From JAWWBL01 sp033720975 (lineage in GTDB: Bacteria; Actinomycetota; Acidimicrobiia; Spongiisociales; ZC4RG35): DNA of 20,507 nucleotides. Each line of letters opens with the position of its first letter. The stretch's first letter is position 1. Below the pieces are notes generated by a model, which made no database searches, had not been told where the DNA came from, and saw only the letters and a program-made list of their open reading frames with translations. Both the position numbers and the translations under genes were made by a program. This document shows positions 7,741 to 14,930 of this stretch, piece after piece. The stretch spans positions 1-20,507 of the forward strand of contig JAWWBL010000024.1 in the NCBI GenBank assembly GCA_033720975.1, written 5' to 3'.

Positions 7741-8619
7741 TCAGACTTCCGGCGGGGGAACGTAACGGCCCGACCCAAACTTTCCGCGGTCGACCTCGAT
7801 CTCCCAAATTGACCCCTTGGAGCAGTAGAAGCGCGACTCGAGGCTCAGGCCCAGCCAGACCAGCCGGTTGATAGTTGCCGGAATCACGTCGCCGTGCGAG
7901 CAGAGCACAGCGTTGGAGCCGACCAGGGAATCGACGAGGTCGTATGCAGCGTCGACGTCCGGCCCCTCGGCCAGCGCCTCACTGATCTCGATCTTGGCCC
8001 CGGTCACCGCGGCAAGAGGCTCAACGCTCTCCACACAGCGAAGAAACGGGCTCGTGACGATTCTCTCGATCCCGCTGCCCGCCAGGGCTTCGGCGACCGC
8101 GATTGCCTGACGCCTACCCTTCTTGGTCAACGGGCGCTCCCGGTCGTTGCCTTTCCACTTCTCCCGGTTACCGGCGGCGGCGTGCCTCAACAGCCGAATG
8201 GTTCCGGTTTGCGAGAGCTTCTTGAGGTCCGCCCCGCCGAGGAGGAGCCTGTCGTTCTCGTAGTCGAGCGCTTCTTTGGCCTTCTTGCGCGTCACCCACT
8301 TGATGGCGTCGACCTCTTTGTTCTTCTTGAACCCCGGGCTGTCGGGCAACGGCCGCATCGCGAACCAATGGACCTCTTTCGCCCCACCGTTTATCCGGTA
8401 ACGGGTCGTGCCGACTGGTGCCACGACTCTGCAGTGATAGCCGGTCTCCTCGAGGACCTCCCGAATGGCCGTTTCCTCAGGGGTCTCACCCTCGTCAGCC
8501 TTGCCTTTTGGGAACCCCCAGTCGTCGTATCGAGGGCGATGGGCCAGGAGAACTTTCAGATTTCGCTTGGGCGAAACGCGAAAGACAATGCCACCGGCAG
8601 CTCGGATCACTCGTGTCAC
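7741..8619 (-). CDS. mutT1: Nudix hydrolase/histidine phosphatase fusion (MutT1-like)
   Basis: A 292-residue two-domain protein. The N-terminal Nudix domain (about 1-130) has a complete Nudix box from Gly39 to Tyr61 (G-x5-E-x7-REVLEETGY). The C-terminal histidine-phosphatase domain (about 138-292) has the first motif LLRH with Arg145 and His146, then Arg194 in SPFLR and a second His242 in SHGD. This order and length match mycobacterial MutT1, which hydrolyses 8-oxo-dGTP, 8-oxo-GTP and diadenosine polyphosphates, thereby sanitising the nucleotide pool. The start is GTG 8619, with GTG 8610 also possible; there is no Shine-Dalgarno sequence, but a TAGCCT box lies 8 bases upstream. It is convergent with the ABC operon and follows the small zinc-ribbon gene on the same strand. 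Function is assigned by domain architecture; the precise substrate is not proven. Confidence 0.9.
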   Translation of the reverse strand: MTRVIRAAGGIVFRVSPKRNLKVLLAHRPRYDDWGFPKGKADEGETPEETAIREVLEETGYHCRVVAPVGTTRYRINGGAKEVHWFAMRPLPDSPGFKKNKEVDAIKWVTRKKAKEALDYENDRLLLGGADLKKLSQTGTIRLLRHAAAGNREKWKGNDRERPLTKKGRRQAIAVAEALAGSGIERIVTSPFLRCVESVEPLAAVTGAKIEISEALAEGPDVDAAYDLVDSLVGSNAVLCSHGDVIPATINRLVWLGLSLESRFYCSKGSIWEIEVDRGKFGSGRYVPPPEV

Positions 8620-8623
8620 GCGA

Positions 8624-8637
8624 AGTGAGGCTAGATC
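8624..8637 (-). promoter_or_regulatory. Candidate -10 region of the MutT1-like gene, copy 1 of a repeated motif
   Basis: On the minus strand this reads GATCTAGCCTCACT. TAGCCT fits TAnnnT and ends 8 bases before GTG 8619. A 13-of-14 match occurs upstream of the neighbouring small gene (8883-8896). No clear -35 box is seen. Confidence 0.35.
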
Positions 8638-8649
8638 TAGGCGGGCCCG

Positions 8650-8874
8650 TCAGCGGCGATCCGCGGCCAGCTTGAGGATGTTGTCGCCGGTCTGGATGAC
8701 TGGTGCCGTCAGTTCGACTTCGGTCAGGTCGATGTTCACGGAGTTGCACGCGTCGCAGACACGTCGGATGATCCCGGCGCCGATGTGCTGATCCGCTCCA
8801 TAACTGTGCCTCCCGCGCCGGCAGGCTGCACGGCGGCGACGCTCGGTCATGTCCTCGGGGCGGAGGTGGCTCAT
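8650..8874 (-). CDS. Small zinc-ribbon-like protein
   Basis: A 74-residue basic protein. It has potential metal ligands Cys18 and His23 (CRRGRHSYG) and a Cys40-x2-Cys43 knuckle (RVCDACNSVNIDLT), a spacing compatible with one small zinc ribbon. The N-terminus is Arg-rich (ERRRR, 11-15). The start is ATG 8874; no Shine-Dalgarno sequence is visible, so the transcript may be leaderless. It lies between the E1 dehydrogenase and MutT1-like genes on the same strand, 30 bases from the latter. Codon use resembles its neighbours, and the Cys pair and Gly-Ala-Gly core look constrained, so I treat it as a real gene. I have a weak impression of similar short proteins in other actinobacteria but cannot name a family. 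Nucleic-acid or protein binding is plausible; no function is assigned. Confidence 0.72.
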   Translation of the reverse strand: MSHLRPEDMTERRRRAACRRGRHSYGADQHIGAGIIRRVCDACNSVNIDLTEVELTAPVIQTGDNILKLAADRR

Positions 8875-8882
8875 TGCTGCAT

Positions 8883-8896
8883 AGTCAGGCTAGATC
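8883..8896 (-). promoter_or_regulatory. Candidate -10 region of the zinc-ribbon gene, copy 2 of a repeated motif
   Basis: On the minus strand this reads GATCTAGCCTGACT, 13 of 14 bases identical to the motif before the MutT1-like gene. TAGCCT lies 12 bases from ATG 8874. An alternative box, GACTAT, lies exactly 6 bases from the ATG. Confidence 0.3.
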
Positions 8897-8923
8897 GCCT
8901 CTCGTCGGTTTCCAGGGCACGGA

Positions 8924-11005
8924 CTAGCCCGCCATCGCCTCCTGGATGCCGGCCGCGATCCGCGGGACGTCGATGAGCGCATGCTTCTCTATGGCGAATT
9001 GGGGCCAGGGGACGTCATATCCGGTAACCCGGAGGATGGGGCCCTCCAAGTCGTAAAGGGCTTCCTCGGCTACGACGGCTGCGACGTCGGCAGCGATTCC
9101 GGCGGTTCCCTGGGGCTCTTGAACCAAGAGCAGGCGCCCGGTCTTGACCACCGACTCCAGCACTGTCTCCCGATCCCAGGGAAAGAGGGTGCGCAGGTCG
9201 ATCACCTCGACGGAGTGATCCGACTGTTCTGCGGCCTTGAGGGCGACAGGGACCATCCCGCCGTAGGTGACGAGCGTCAGATCGGCTCCCGGTCTGCGAA
9301 CCCTGGCGCTCCCAATCGGCAGGGTGTAGCGCTCGGTGGGGACTTCTTCCCTTCCCGTCCGGTACAGGACCTTTGGCTCCAGGAAGATCACAGGGTCGTC
9401 CCCTTCGAGAGCTGCGGTGAGCAGGCCCTTTGCGTCGACTGCGCTCGAGGGACATACCACCACCAGCCCGGGCGCGTGGACAAAGTACGCCTCAGGTGAG
9501 TCGCAATGGTGCTCGTGGGCACCGATGCCTGCTCCGTTTGGGAATCGCACGACGACCGGCACCGACGAGGTACCCCTTGTGCGGAATCTGAATCTCCCGA
9601 GATGGCTGACGATCTGATCGAAAGCCGGGTAGACGAATCCCTCGAATTGGATCTCGGCTACGGGTCGGGCCCCGGCCAGGGCCATTCCGATGGCGGTGCC
9701 AACGATGCCGGACTCGTTGAGGGGGGTGTCGATGACGCGCTCTTCCCCGTGCTTGGCCAGGAGTCCTTCGGTGATGCGGAAGACCCCACCTGCGACTCCC
9801 ACGTCCTCGCCGAGAACGATCACGCTGGGATCGTTCTCCATTGCGTCGTGCAGGGCGGCATTGATCGCTTCGGCCATGGTCATTGGCTTGGTCGGCCCGT
9901 GCGGGACCTGGTCTGGCTCGAGACTCCAAATTTCGTCCCTGGCGAAGTCCGTCTCGGGCTCGCCGTGTGCCCGCTGCATCGCATGCAGCTGGTCGACCAC
10001 GTGTCTGGGAATCCGGGCGTATCCGTGGCGGATGGCATCGTCCCTCGTGGGGAGGGGCTCTGCTTCGATGGAGGTGATGGCGGCCTCGACGGCGTCACTC
10101 ACTTCCATCGCAACCTTTTCCCCGGCGCGCTCGTCCCATTCACCTCTCTTCTCGAGGAAGAGCCGGATCCGCTCGATGGGATCGCGCGCTTTCCACTCCT
10201 CGACCTCCTCGTCGGATCGATACAAGGAGGGGTCATCGGCCGTGGCGTGGGGGCCGTATCTGTAGGTCATGGCCTCGATCAGGGTCGGGCCCTTCCCCTC
10301 CCTGGCGCGTCTGGCGGCGAGCCGCGTCGCCAGGTAAACCGCAACCGGGTCCATGCCATCGACACGCAATCCTTCGAACCCATAGGCCTCGGCCTTTTGG
10401 GCGATGGTCGCCGATGCCGTCTGCTTCTCGAAGGGGACGGAGATCGCGTACAGGTTGTTGGCGCATATGAAGATGGTCGGTGTCTTCCAGACCCCTGCGA
10501 AGTTCATACCGGAGTGGAAGTCCACCTCGGAGGTGGCCCCGTCCCCGAAGTAGGCGACAGAGACCGTGTCCTCTCCGCGGAGCTTGGTCACATAGGAGTA
10601 CCCGACGGCATGTGGCAGCTGGCTGGCGATGGGTACGGTGACGATGCCCGTCCGGTACCGCTCCAGATCCCAAGACGAGTTGGGAAGGCCCTTCCAATAT
10701 GCAAGAAGGACCTCCAGCGGGAGGCCCCTCGTGATCTGCACACCGTGCTCCCGGTAGCTCGGAAAGACGAAGTCGTGGGGCTCCAGTGCCAATGCCGATC
10801 CGATCTGGACGGCCTCCTGTCCTTCGAGCATGGCGTATGTCCCGATTCGCCCTTGACGTTGGAGGGCCAGCATGCGTCGGTCGAGCTCCCGGGCGAGGAC
10901 CATGTTTCGGTACATCCTCTGGTAGATCTCAGGATCGAGTCGAGGATCCTCACTGACGAGGTTCCCTTTGGGGTCGATGATCGAAAGAGTCTCGAAACGA
11001 CTCAT
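8924..11005 (-). CDS. 2-oxoacid dehydrogenase E1, alpha and beta subunits fused
   Basis: A 693-residue thiamine-diphosphate enzyme that decarboxylates a 2-oxoacid and acylates the lipoyl group of an E2 partner. The alpha half (about 1-365) carries the cofactor motif from GDG at 154-156 to NN at 183-184 and a loop HATADDPSLYR (253-263), resembling the phosphorylation-loop region of branched-chain E1 alpha. The beta half (about 372-693) has GEDVGVAGGVF (399-409) and GAHEHHCDSPEAYFVHAPGL (494-513), corresponding to the E1-beta histidine segment. Most alpha2beta2 E1 enzymes use two genes; here they are one frame with a short linker. ATG 11005 is preferred over a start at 11059 because homologous sequence begins about there. 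No E2 or E3 gene is in the window. Branched-chain 2-oxoacid or pyruvate are the likely substrates, and I cannot decide between them. Confidence 0.92.
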   Translation of the reverse strand: MSRFETLSIIDPKGNLVSEDPRLDPEIYQRMYRNMVLARELDRRMLALQRQGRIGTYAMLEGQEAVQIGSALALEPHDFVFPSYREHGVQITRGLPLEVLLAYWKGLPNSSWDLERYRTGIVTVPIASQLPHAVGYSYVTKLRGEDTVSVAYFGDGATSEVDFHSGMNFAGVWKTPTIFICANNLYAISVPFEKQTASATIAQKAEAYGFEGLRVDGMDPVAVYLATRLAARRAREGKGPTLIEAMTYRYGPHATADDPSLYRSDEEVEEWKARDPIERIRLFLEKRGEWDERAGEKVAMEVSDAVEAAITSIEAEPLPTRDDAIRHGYARIPRHVVDQLHAMQRAHGEPETDFARDEIWSLEPDQVPHGPTKPMTMAEAINAALHDAMENDPSVIVLGEDVGVAGGVFRITEGLLAKHGEERVIDTPLNESGIVGTAIGMALAGARPVAEIQFEGFVYPAFDQIVSHLGRFRFRTRGTSSVPVVVRFPNGAGIGAHEHHCDSPEAYFVHAPGLVVVCPSSAVDAKGLLTAALEGDDPVIFLEPKVLYRTGREEVPTERYTLPIGSARVRRPGADLTLVTYGGMVPVALKAAEQSDHSVEVIDLRTLFPWDRETVLESVVKTGRLLLVQEPQGTAGIAADVAAVVAEEALYDLEGPILRVTGYDVPWPQFAIEKHALIDVPRIAAGIQEAMAG

Positions 11006-11064
11006 GTTGCGAGTCTGCCACAACTGACATCGGATCGCTGACGGTCCGACGGTCGCCACAGCAC

Positions 11065-11076
11065 TAACTTGCGCCG
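11065..11076 (+). promoter_or_regulatory. Candidate -10 box of the HisC-like gene (leaderless)
   Basis: TAACTT (11065-11070) is followed by exactly 6 bases and then ATG 11077. No Shine-Dalgarno sequence is present. No good -35 box is seen in the 71-bp region shared with the divergent E1 gene. Confidence 0.45.
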
Positions 11077-12174
11077 ATGCCCAGGTTCAGGCCGGAGATC
11101 GAAGCGCTTACGCCGTACGAGGTGGGGCGCCCCATCGCCGACGTGGCGCGCGAGCTTGGCCTCGACCCGTCCACCATCGTGCGCCTGACTGCAAATGAGA
11201 GCCCTGACGGCCCTTTCCCAGGGGTTGGCGACGCCGTTGCGGATGTGATGGGGGGTTCCAACCGCTACCCCGATCCCGATGTCTGGGAGTTGGGGCATGC
11301 ACTGTCCGCGTATCTCGGAGTCGACCGGTCGAACCTGCTCTTCGGCGCAGGAAGCGTGGCCCTCCTCGCCGATATCGCCCTGGCTCTAGGCGGGCCGGGA
11401 ACCAAGGCGATCTATGCCTGGCCCAGCTTCTTCATGTATCGGTTCGTAACGACGTGGGCGATGGGAAGCGCTTCTGAGGTGCCGCTCAACGAGGCGTTCG
11501 AGCTCGACCTCTCTGCCATGCGCGACGCCGTGGACGATTCGACTCGCGTGGTCTACGTATGCAATCCCAACAACCCGACCGGGACGATCAGGTCGTCTGA
11601 TGACATCGAGCGATTCATCAGGTCTGTTCCTCCCGAGGTGCTGGTTGTGGTCGACGAGGCCTACCACGACTTCGTGACTGACGACGACTACCGGACCGCA
11701 ATCCCGCTTGCCCTCGAGTTGGACAACGTTGTAGTGCTTCGCACCTTTTCCAAGGTGTACGCATTGGCGGCTCACCGGATCGGGTACGCGGTCGGCCATG
11801 TCGAGACCCTCTCTGAGATTCGAAAGGCGCAGGCTCCGCTCACCATCAATCAGGCGGCCCAAGCGGCGGCACTTGCGTCGTTGGGTCAGCCTGAGGAGCT
11901 GCGCCGGCGGGTCGAGGCGAACGCTGCCGCACGACACCACCTCCTCGGTGTGATGGCCGAGCGGGGGCTGGACTACGCCGATAGCCAAACCAACTTCGTG
12001 TTCTTCAAGACTCCCGGCGGCGACTCGAAGGCCACTTCGGACGAATTCACCAAGCGGGGCGTGATCATCCGGCCGATGTCAGGGGGCTGGATGCGGGTGA
12101 CAGTGGGCGCCCCCGTAGAGAACGAGAGATTCGTCGGCGTGCTCGACGAGGTGCTCGACACCGTGTCGGAATGA
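11077..12174 (+). CDS. HisC-like class I/II aminotransferase
   Basis: A 365-residue PLP enzyme of the histidinol-phosphate aminotransferase family, close to the usual length of about 350-370. Visible motifs are LTANESPDGPFP (37-48), CNPNNPTG (162-169), DEAY (193-196), the cofactor lysine Lys226 in TFSK, and Arg234 in AAHRIGY. These match HisC-type enzymes, which transfer an amino group to imidazole acetol phosphate or, in relatives, to aromatic 2-oxoacids. The usual GNGSDE stretch is replaced by GAGSVALL (90-97), and no other histidine gene is nearby. A second HisC, an aromatic aminotransferase (Pat-like) or another PLP enzyme are therefore all possible. The gene appears leaderless and is divergent from the E1 dehydrogenase. 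Confidence 0.88.
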   Translation: MPRFRPEIEALTPYEVGRPIADVARELGLDPSTIVRLTANESPDGPFPGVGDAVADVMGGSNRYPDPDVWELGHALSAYLGVDRSNLLFGAGSVALLADIALALGGPGTKAIYAWPSFFMYRFVTTWAMGSASEVPLNEAFELDLSAMRDAVDDSTRVVYVCNPNNPTGTIRSSDDIERFIRSVPPEVLVVVDEAYHDFVTDDDYRTAIPLALELDNVVVLRTFSKVYALAAHRIGYAVGHVETLSEIRKAQAPLTINQAAQAAALASLGQPEELRRRVEANAAARHHLLGVMAERGLDYADSQTNFVFFKTPGGDSKATSDEFTKRGVIIRPMSGGWMRVTVGAPVENERFVGVLDEVLDTVSE

Positions 12175-12220
12175 TTTGGCTTTAGCCAGCGGTCTGACAA
12201 CCATTCCCCGATCCCACTCC

Positions 12221-12225
12221 AGGAG
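12221..12225 (+). promoter_or_regulatory. Ribosome binding site deciding a TTG start
   Basis: AGGAG lies 6 bases before TTG 12232, supporting TTG as the start of the RND exporter. The predicted N-terminus then leads straight into the first membrane helix. Confidence 0.7.
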
Positions 12226-12231
12226 TAGACC

Positions 12232-14811
12232 TTGAAATCTGTCGTCAGCCTGTTGGCTGTGATCGCCCGGCGCCTGCCCTGGGTGGTAATCGCCCTGACT
12301 CTCGCGCTCAGCGGCGTGTTCGGCTTCTTTGCAAGAGACGTGGAGATCGCGTCGGGCAATGAGGGCTTTGCCCCAGAAGGCCCTGAGATATCCGCCTCGG
12401 AGACAATCACCGAGAAGTTTGGCGACGACACCGCGGAGTCGACCCTTCAGGTAATCGTCCGTGACGAGGGAGGGGACGTGATCACACTCGAAGGTCTCGA
12501 GACGGTCCGCCGGATCTCGTCGACGATCCGCTCGTCTGAGGTGGGTGACAACATCAACGATCGGGCTGATCGGCCCGGGGTCTTCCACTACCTGAGCGGT
12601 GTCGAGGGTGTGATGGCCGCACAACAGATCCCGCTCGAAGCGATGACCGATGACATGGTCAAGCAGTTCTTCGCGCTCTCGATCGATCCGAGCGCCAACC
12701 CGGAAAATCCCCAGGCAGCTCAGCAGGCCCAATTCCTGCTGTCCATGGTCGGCGAGGACTTCGACCCTGCGACCAACACCGCCTCGTCGGGCATGACGCT
12801 CGCATTTCTGGGCGGATTCCCAGGCGATCCTGAAGAGGCGTTCAACGCCCAGGTCGACGAGGAGTCGGCGATGGCTGCCGACCTGGCCACGATCGAAACC
12901 GACCTGGAAGTTCGCCCCTTCTCATTCCCGCTTCTGCTCACCGGCTCTGATGACTTCACCCAGGAGGTGGGCCAGCTATTTGGGATGGCAACGGCGGTCA
13001 TCCTGGTGATCCTCCTGAGCGTTTTCTGGTTGGCGCCGGGCAGCGAAGGGTCGAGGTTTGCCTCCACGCGTCGGACCATCGCCGACACCCTGATCACGCT
13101 CGCCACGATTGGGATGGCCATCACCTGGATGCAGGGCATCGGAGTCCTCCTCGAGGACGCCGGTGTGATCAGCGCCTTCTCCGCCCCAACCCAGATCGTC
13201 CCGATCCTGCTCATCGGGCTCGGTGTCGACTACGCCATCCACCTCACGTCGAGATATCGCGAGGAGGTGGGCGAGGGAGGGGAGGTCGACGAAGCGATGA
13301 CCGGTGCGATCAAGTCAGTTGGCATCGCGTTGGCTCTTGCCACTGTCACCACCGTGATCGGCTTCCTCACCAATGTCTTCAATCCCGTTCCCGCCTTGAA
13401 GGATTTCGGCATCCTGGCGGCGGTCGGAATCGTTGTTTCGTTCGCTCTGATGCTCACCTTCGTGCCGGCGATCAGGATGCTTGCCGATCGGCGAGCAGAA
13501 CGCGACGGGACGCTCCCGGTTGCATCGCTGCGGAGCCATGGGGACCGGGCCCTGCCTCGGATCATGGAGAAGCTCTCCGTCCTGGCGGAGAAGGCGCCGA
13601 TCCCTACGCTGTTGTTGGCGTTGGCCCTTGGCGGCGCTGGCTACTACGGCTTCACCCAACTCGAGACAGAGTTCTCATTCACCGACTTCCTTCCCGAGGA
13701 CTCGCCCTATATCCAGACTCTCGATCTGCTCGAGGCCGAGTTTGGTGGTGGTTTCGGGGAACAAACCCAGGTGCTGGTGGAGGCCACCGCGGACCGCGGC
13801 ATCGATGCTGCGGTTCACAATGCGCTCGTCGCGGCCAATTCGGAAATTACCGAGATCGAGGATGTCTCGACCATCGACACCGGCTTCGGCAAGTTTGCCA
13901 ACGCAGCCTCTCCGATTGGGCTCCTCGGTCAGATGCTTCAGGGGGGCCCGGAGGCGACGCCGCCGGCGCTGCTGGCAGCAGCGGGGCAGGTGGGCCTGCA
14001 ACCCGATCTCACCATCTCCGCCGATGCCGATCCAGCAGTCCTTTATCGAGCGCTTCTGGAGATCGCCCCCGAGCAGGCTGCACGTGTTGTTTCCGTTGAG
14101 AGCGGGGCCGTGGACGCACTCCTTTGGGACATCACCACGACCGCCGGGGAGGACGTCGATGACCTCAGAGTTGGCCTGGACAGCGCCTTTAAGCCGATCA
14201 ACGACCTTGGTGCATACGCGATCGACACTTCACAGAACATCATCGGTGATGTCGTCATCTCCGAGCTGACAGCATCCCAGAGCCAGTCTCTTTTCATAAC
14301 CATTGCGGCTGCAGCTCTCGTCCTGATCATCAACTTCATCATCGAGAGCAGGCGCTGGTTCCTCGGCGTGATCACGATCGCACCGGTTGCCCTGGTCGTG
14401 CTCTGGACCTACGGCCTCATGTTTGCCAGCGGAATTCCATTCGGCCCAGTAACGGCGACTCTTGCCGCGCTAGCCATCGGAATCGGTGTCCCGTTCACGA
14501 TTCACATCGCGCGGCGATTCCAGGAAGATCGGAAAGTCCATTCCGGGTTGAACGAGGCGATGCGGTCGACCATGAGGCACACAGGAGGTGCGCTGGCGGG
14601 CTCCGCCTTCACGACTATGGCCGGGTTCGGGGTTCTGATAAGTGCCAGCCTGATCCCATTCAGGCAGATGGGGCAGGTCACCGTGTATGCGATCGGCCTT
14701 TCACTGGCAGCCTCCGTCCTGGTCCTGCCCTCGATGCTGGCGCTGTGGGATCGGTACCACCGTCGAAATGGCGATGCCCTCATCGGCTCGATGATCTCCG
14801 GGTCCTCCTGA
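12232..14811 (+). CDS. MmpL/RND-superfamily exporter (COG1033-like)
   Basis: An 859-residue membrane protein with the duplicated RND plan: helix 1 at about 15-35, a large exported domain at about 36-245, helices 2-6 at about 250-418, helix 7 at about 457-475, a second exported domain at about 476-685, and helices 8-12 at about 686-840. Helix 4 carries GLGVDYAIHLTSRYREE (about 329-345), whose Asp333-Tyr334 matches the proton-relay pair of MmpL/RND exporters. The matching helix 10 sequence is GIGVPFTIHIARRFQED (about 750-766), where Asp-Tyr is replaced by Pro754-Phe755. Such proteins use the proton gradient to move lipids or other hydrophobic compounds across the inner membrane; the substrate here is unknown. 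It follows the HisC-like gene by 57 bases with its own ribosome site and a TTG start. Confidence 0.92.
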   Translation: MKSVVSLLAVIARRLPWVVIALTLALSGVFGFFARDVEIASGNEGFAPEGPEISASETITEKFGDDTAESTLQVIVRDEGGDVITLEGLETVRRISSTIRSSEVGDNINDRADRPGVFHYLSGVEGVMAAQQIPLEAMTDDMVKQFFALSIDPSANPENPQAAQQAQFLLSMVGEDFDPATNTASSGMTLAFLGGFPGDPEEAFNAQVDEESAMAADLATIETDLEVRPFSFPLLLTGSDDFTQEVGQLFGMATAVILVILLSVFWLAPGSEGSRFASTRRTIADTLITLATIGMAITWMQGIGVLLEDAGVISAFSAPTQIVPILLIGLGVDYAIHLTSRYREEVGEGGEVDEAMTGAIKSVGIALALATVTTVIGFLTNVFNPVPALKDFGILAAVGIVVSFALMLTFVPAIRMLADRRAERDGTLPVASLRSHGDRALPRIMEKLSVLAEKAPIPTLLLALALGGAGYYGFTQLETEFSFTDFLPEDSPYIQTLDLLEAEFGGGFGEQTQVLVEATADRGIDAAVHNALVAANSEITEIEDVSTIDTGFGKFANAASPIGLLGQMLQGGPEATPPALLAAAGQVGLQPDLTISADADPAVLYRALLEIAPEQAARVVSVESGAVDALLWDITTTAGEDVDDLRVGLDSAFKPINDLGAYAIDTSQNIIGDVVISELTASQSQSLFITIAAAALVLIINFIIESRRWFLGVITIAPVALVVLWTYGLMFASGIPFGPVTATLAALAIGIGVPFTIHIARRFQEDRKVHSGLNEAMRSTMRHTGGALAGSAFTTMAGFGVLISASLIPFRQMGQVTVYAIGLSLAASVLVLPSMLALWDRYHRRNGDALIGSMISGSS

Positions 14812-14930
14812 AAACGGCCCGGGACGTGCGACCCGCAAACCTCGGGCAGGCGGCCACTTGTGCGGGCCCGGTGATCCCGAGAACGCGTCGAGAGCGTCCT
14901 GGTCTGGTCCAATAGGCCCGGGCGCCTGCC

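Noticed and set aside
7894..8628. Open frame of 244 codons on the plus strand
   Set aside because: Antisense to the MutT1-like fusion gene, which has two intact active sites; no family features.
8888..8929. GGCTAG/CTAGCC inverted repeat as terminator of the E1 gene
   Set aside because: Six-base arms with a loop of about 30 bases and no T-run; too weak to call.
9506..11041. Open frame of 511 codons on the plus strand
   Set aside because: It lies wholly antisense to the E1 dehydrogenase, whose motifs are clear on the other strand. The translation is low in complexity and matches no family, as expected for a GC-rich shadow frame.
12079..12732. Open frame of 217 codons on the minus strand
   Set aside because: Overlaps the end of the HisC-like gene and the start of the RND exporter on the opposite strand; no motif support.
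14812..14930. Terminator or structured RNA between the RND exporter and the kinase gene
   Set aside because: CCCGCA and TGCGGG arms flank a long GC-rich loop, but there is no U-tract and no clear nested stem pattern. GC-rich sequence gives such arms easily.
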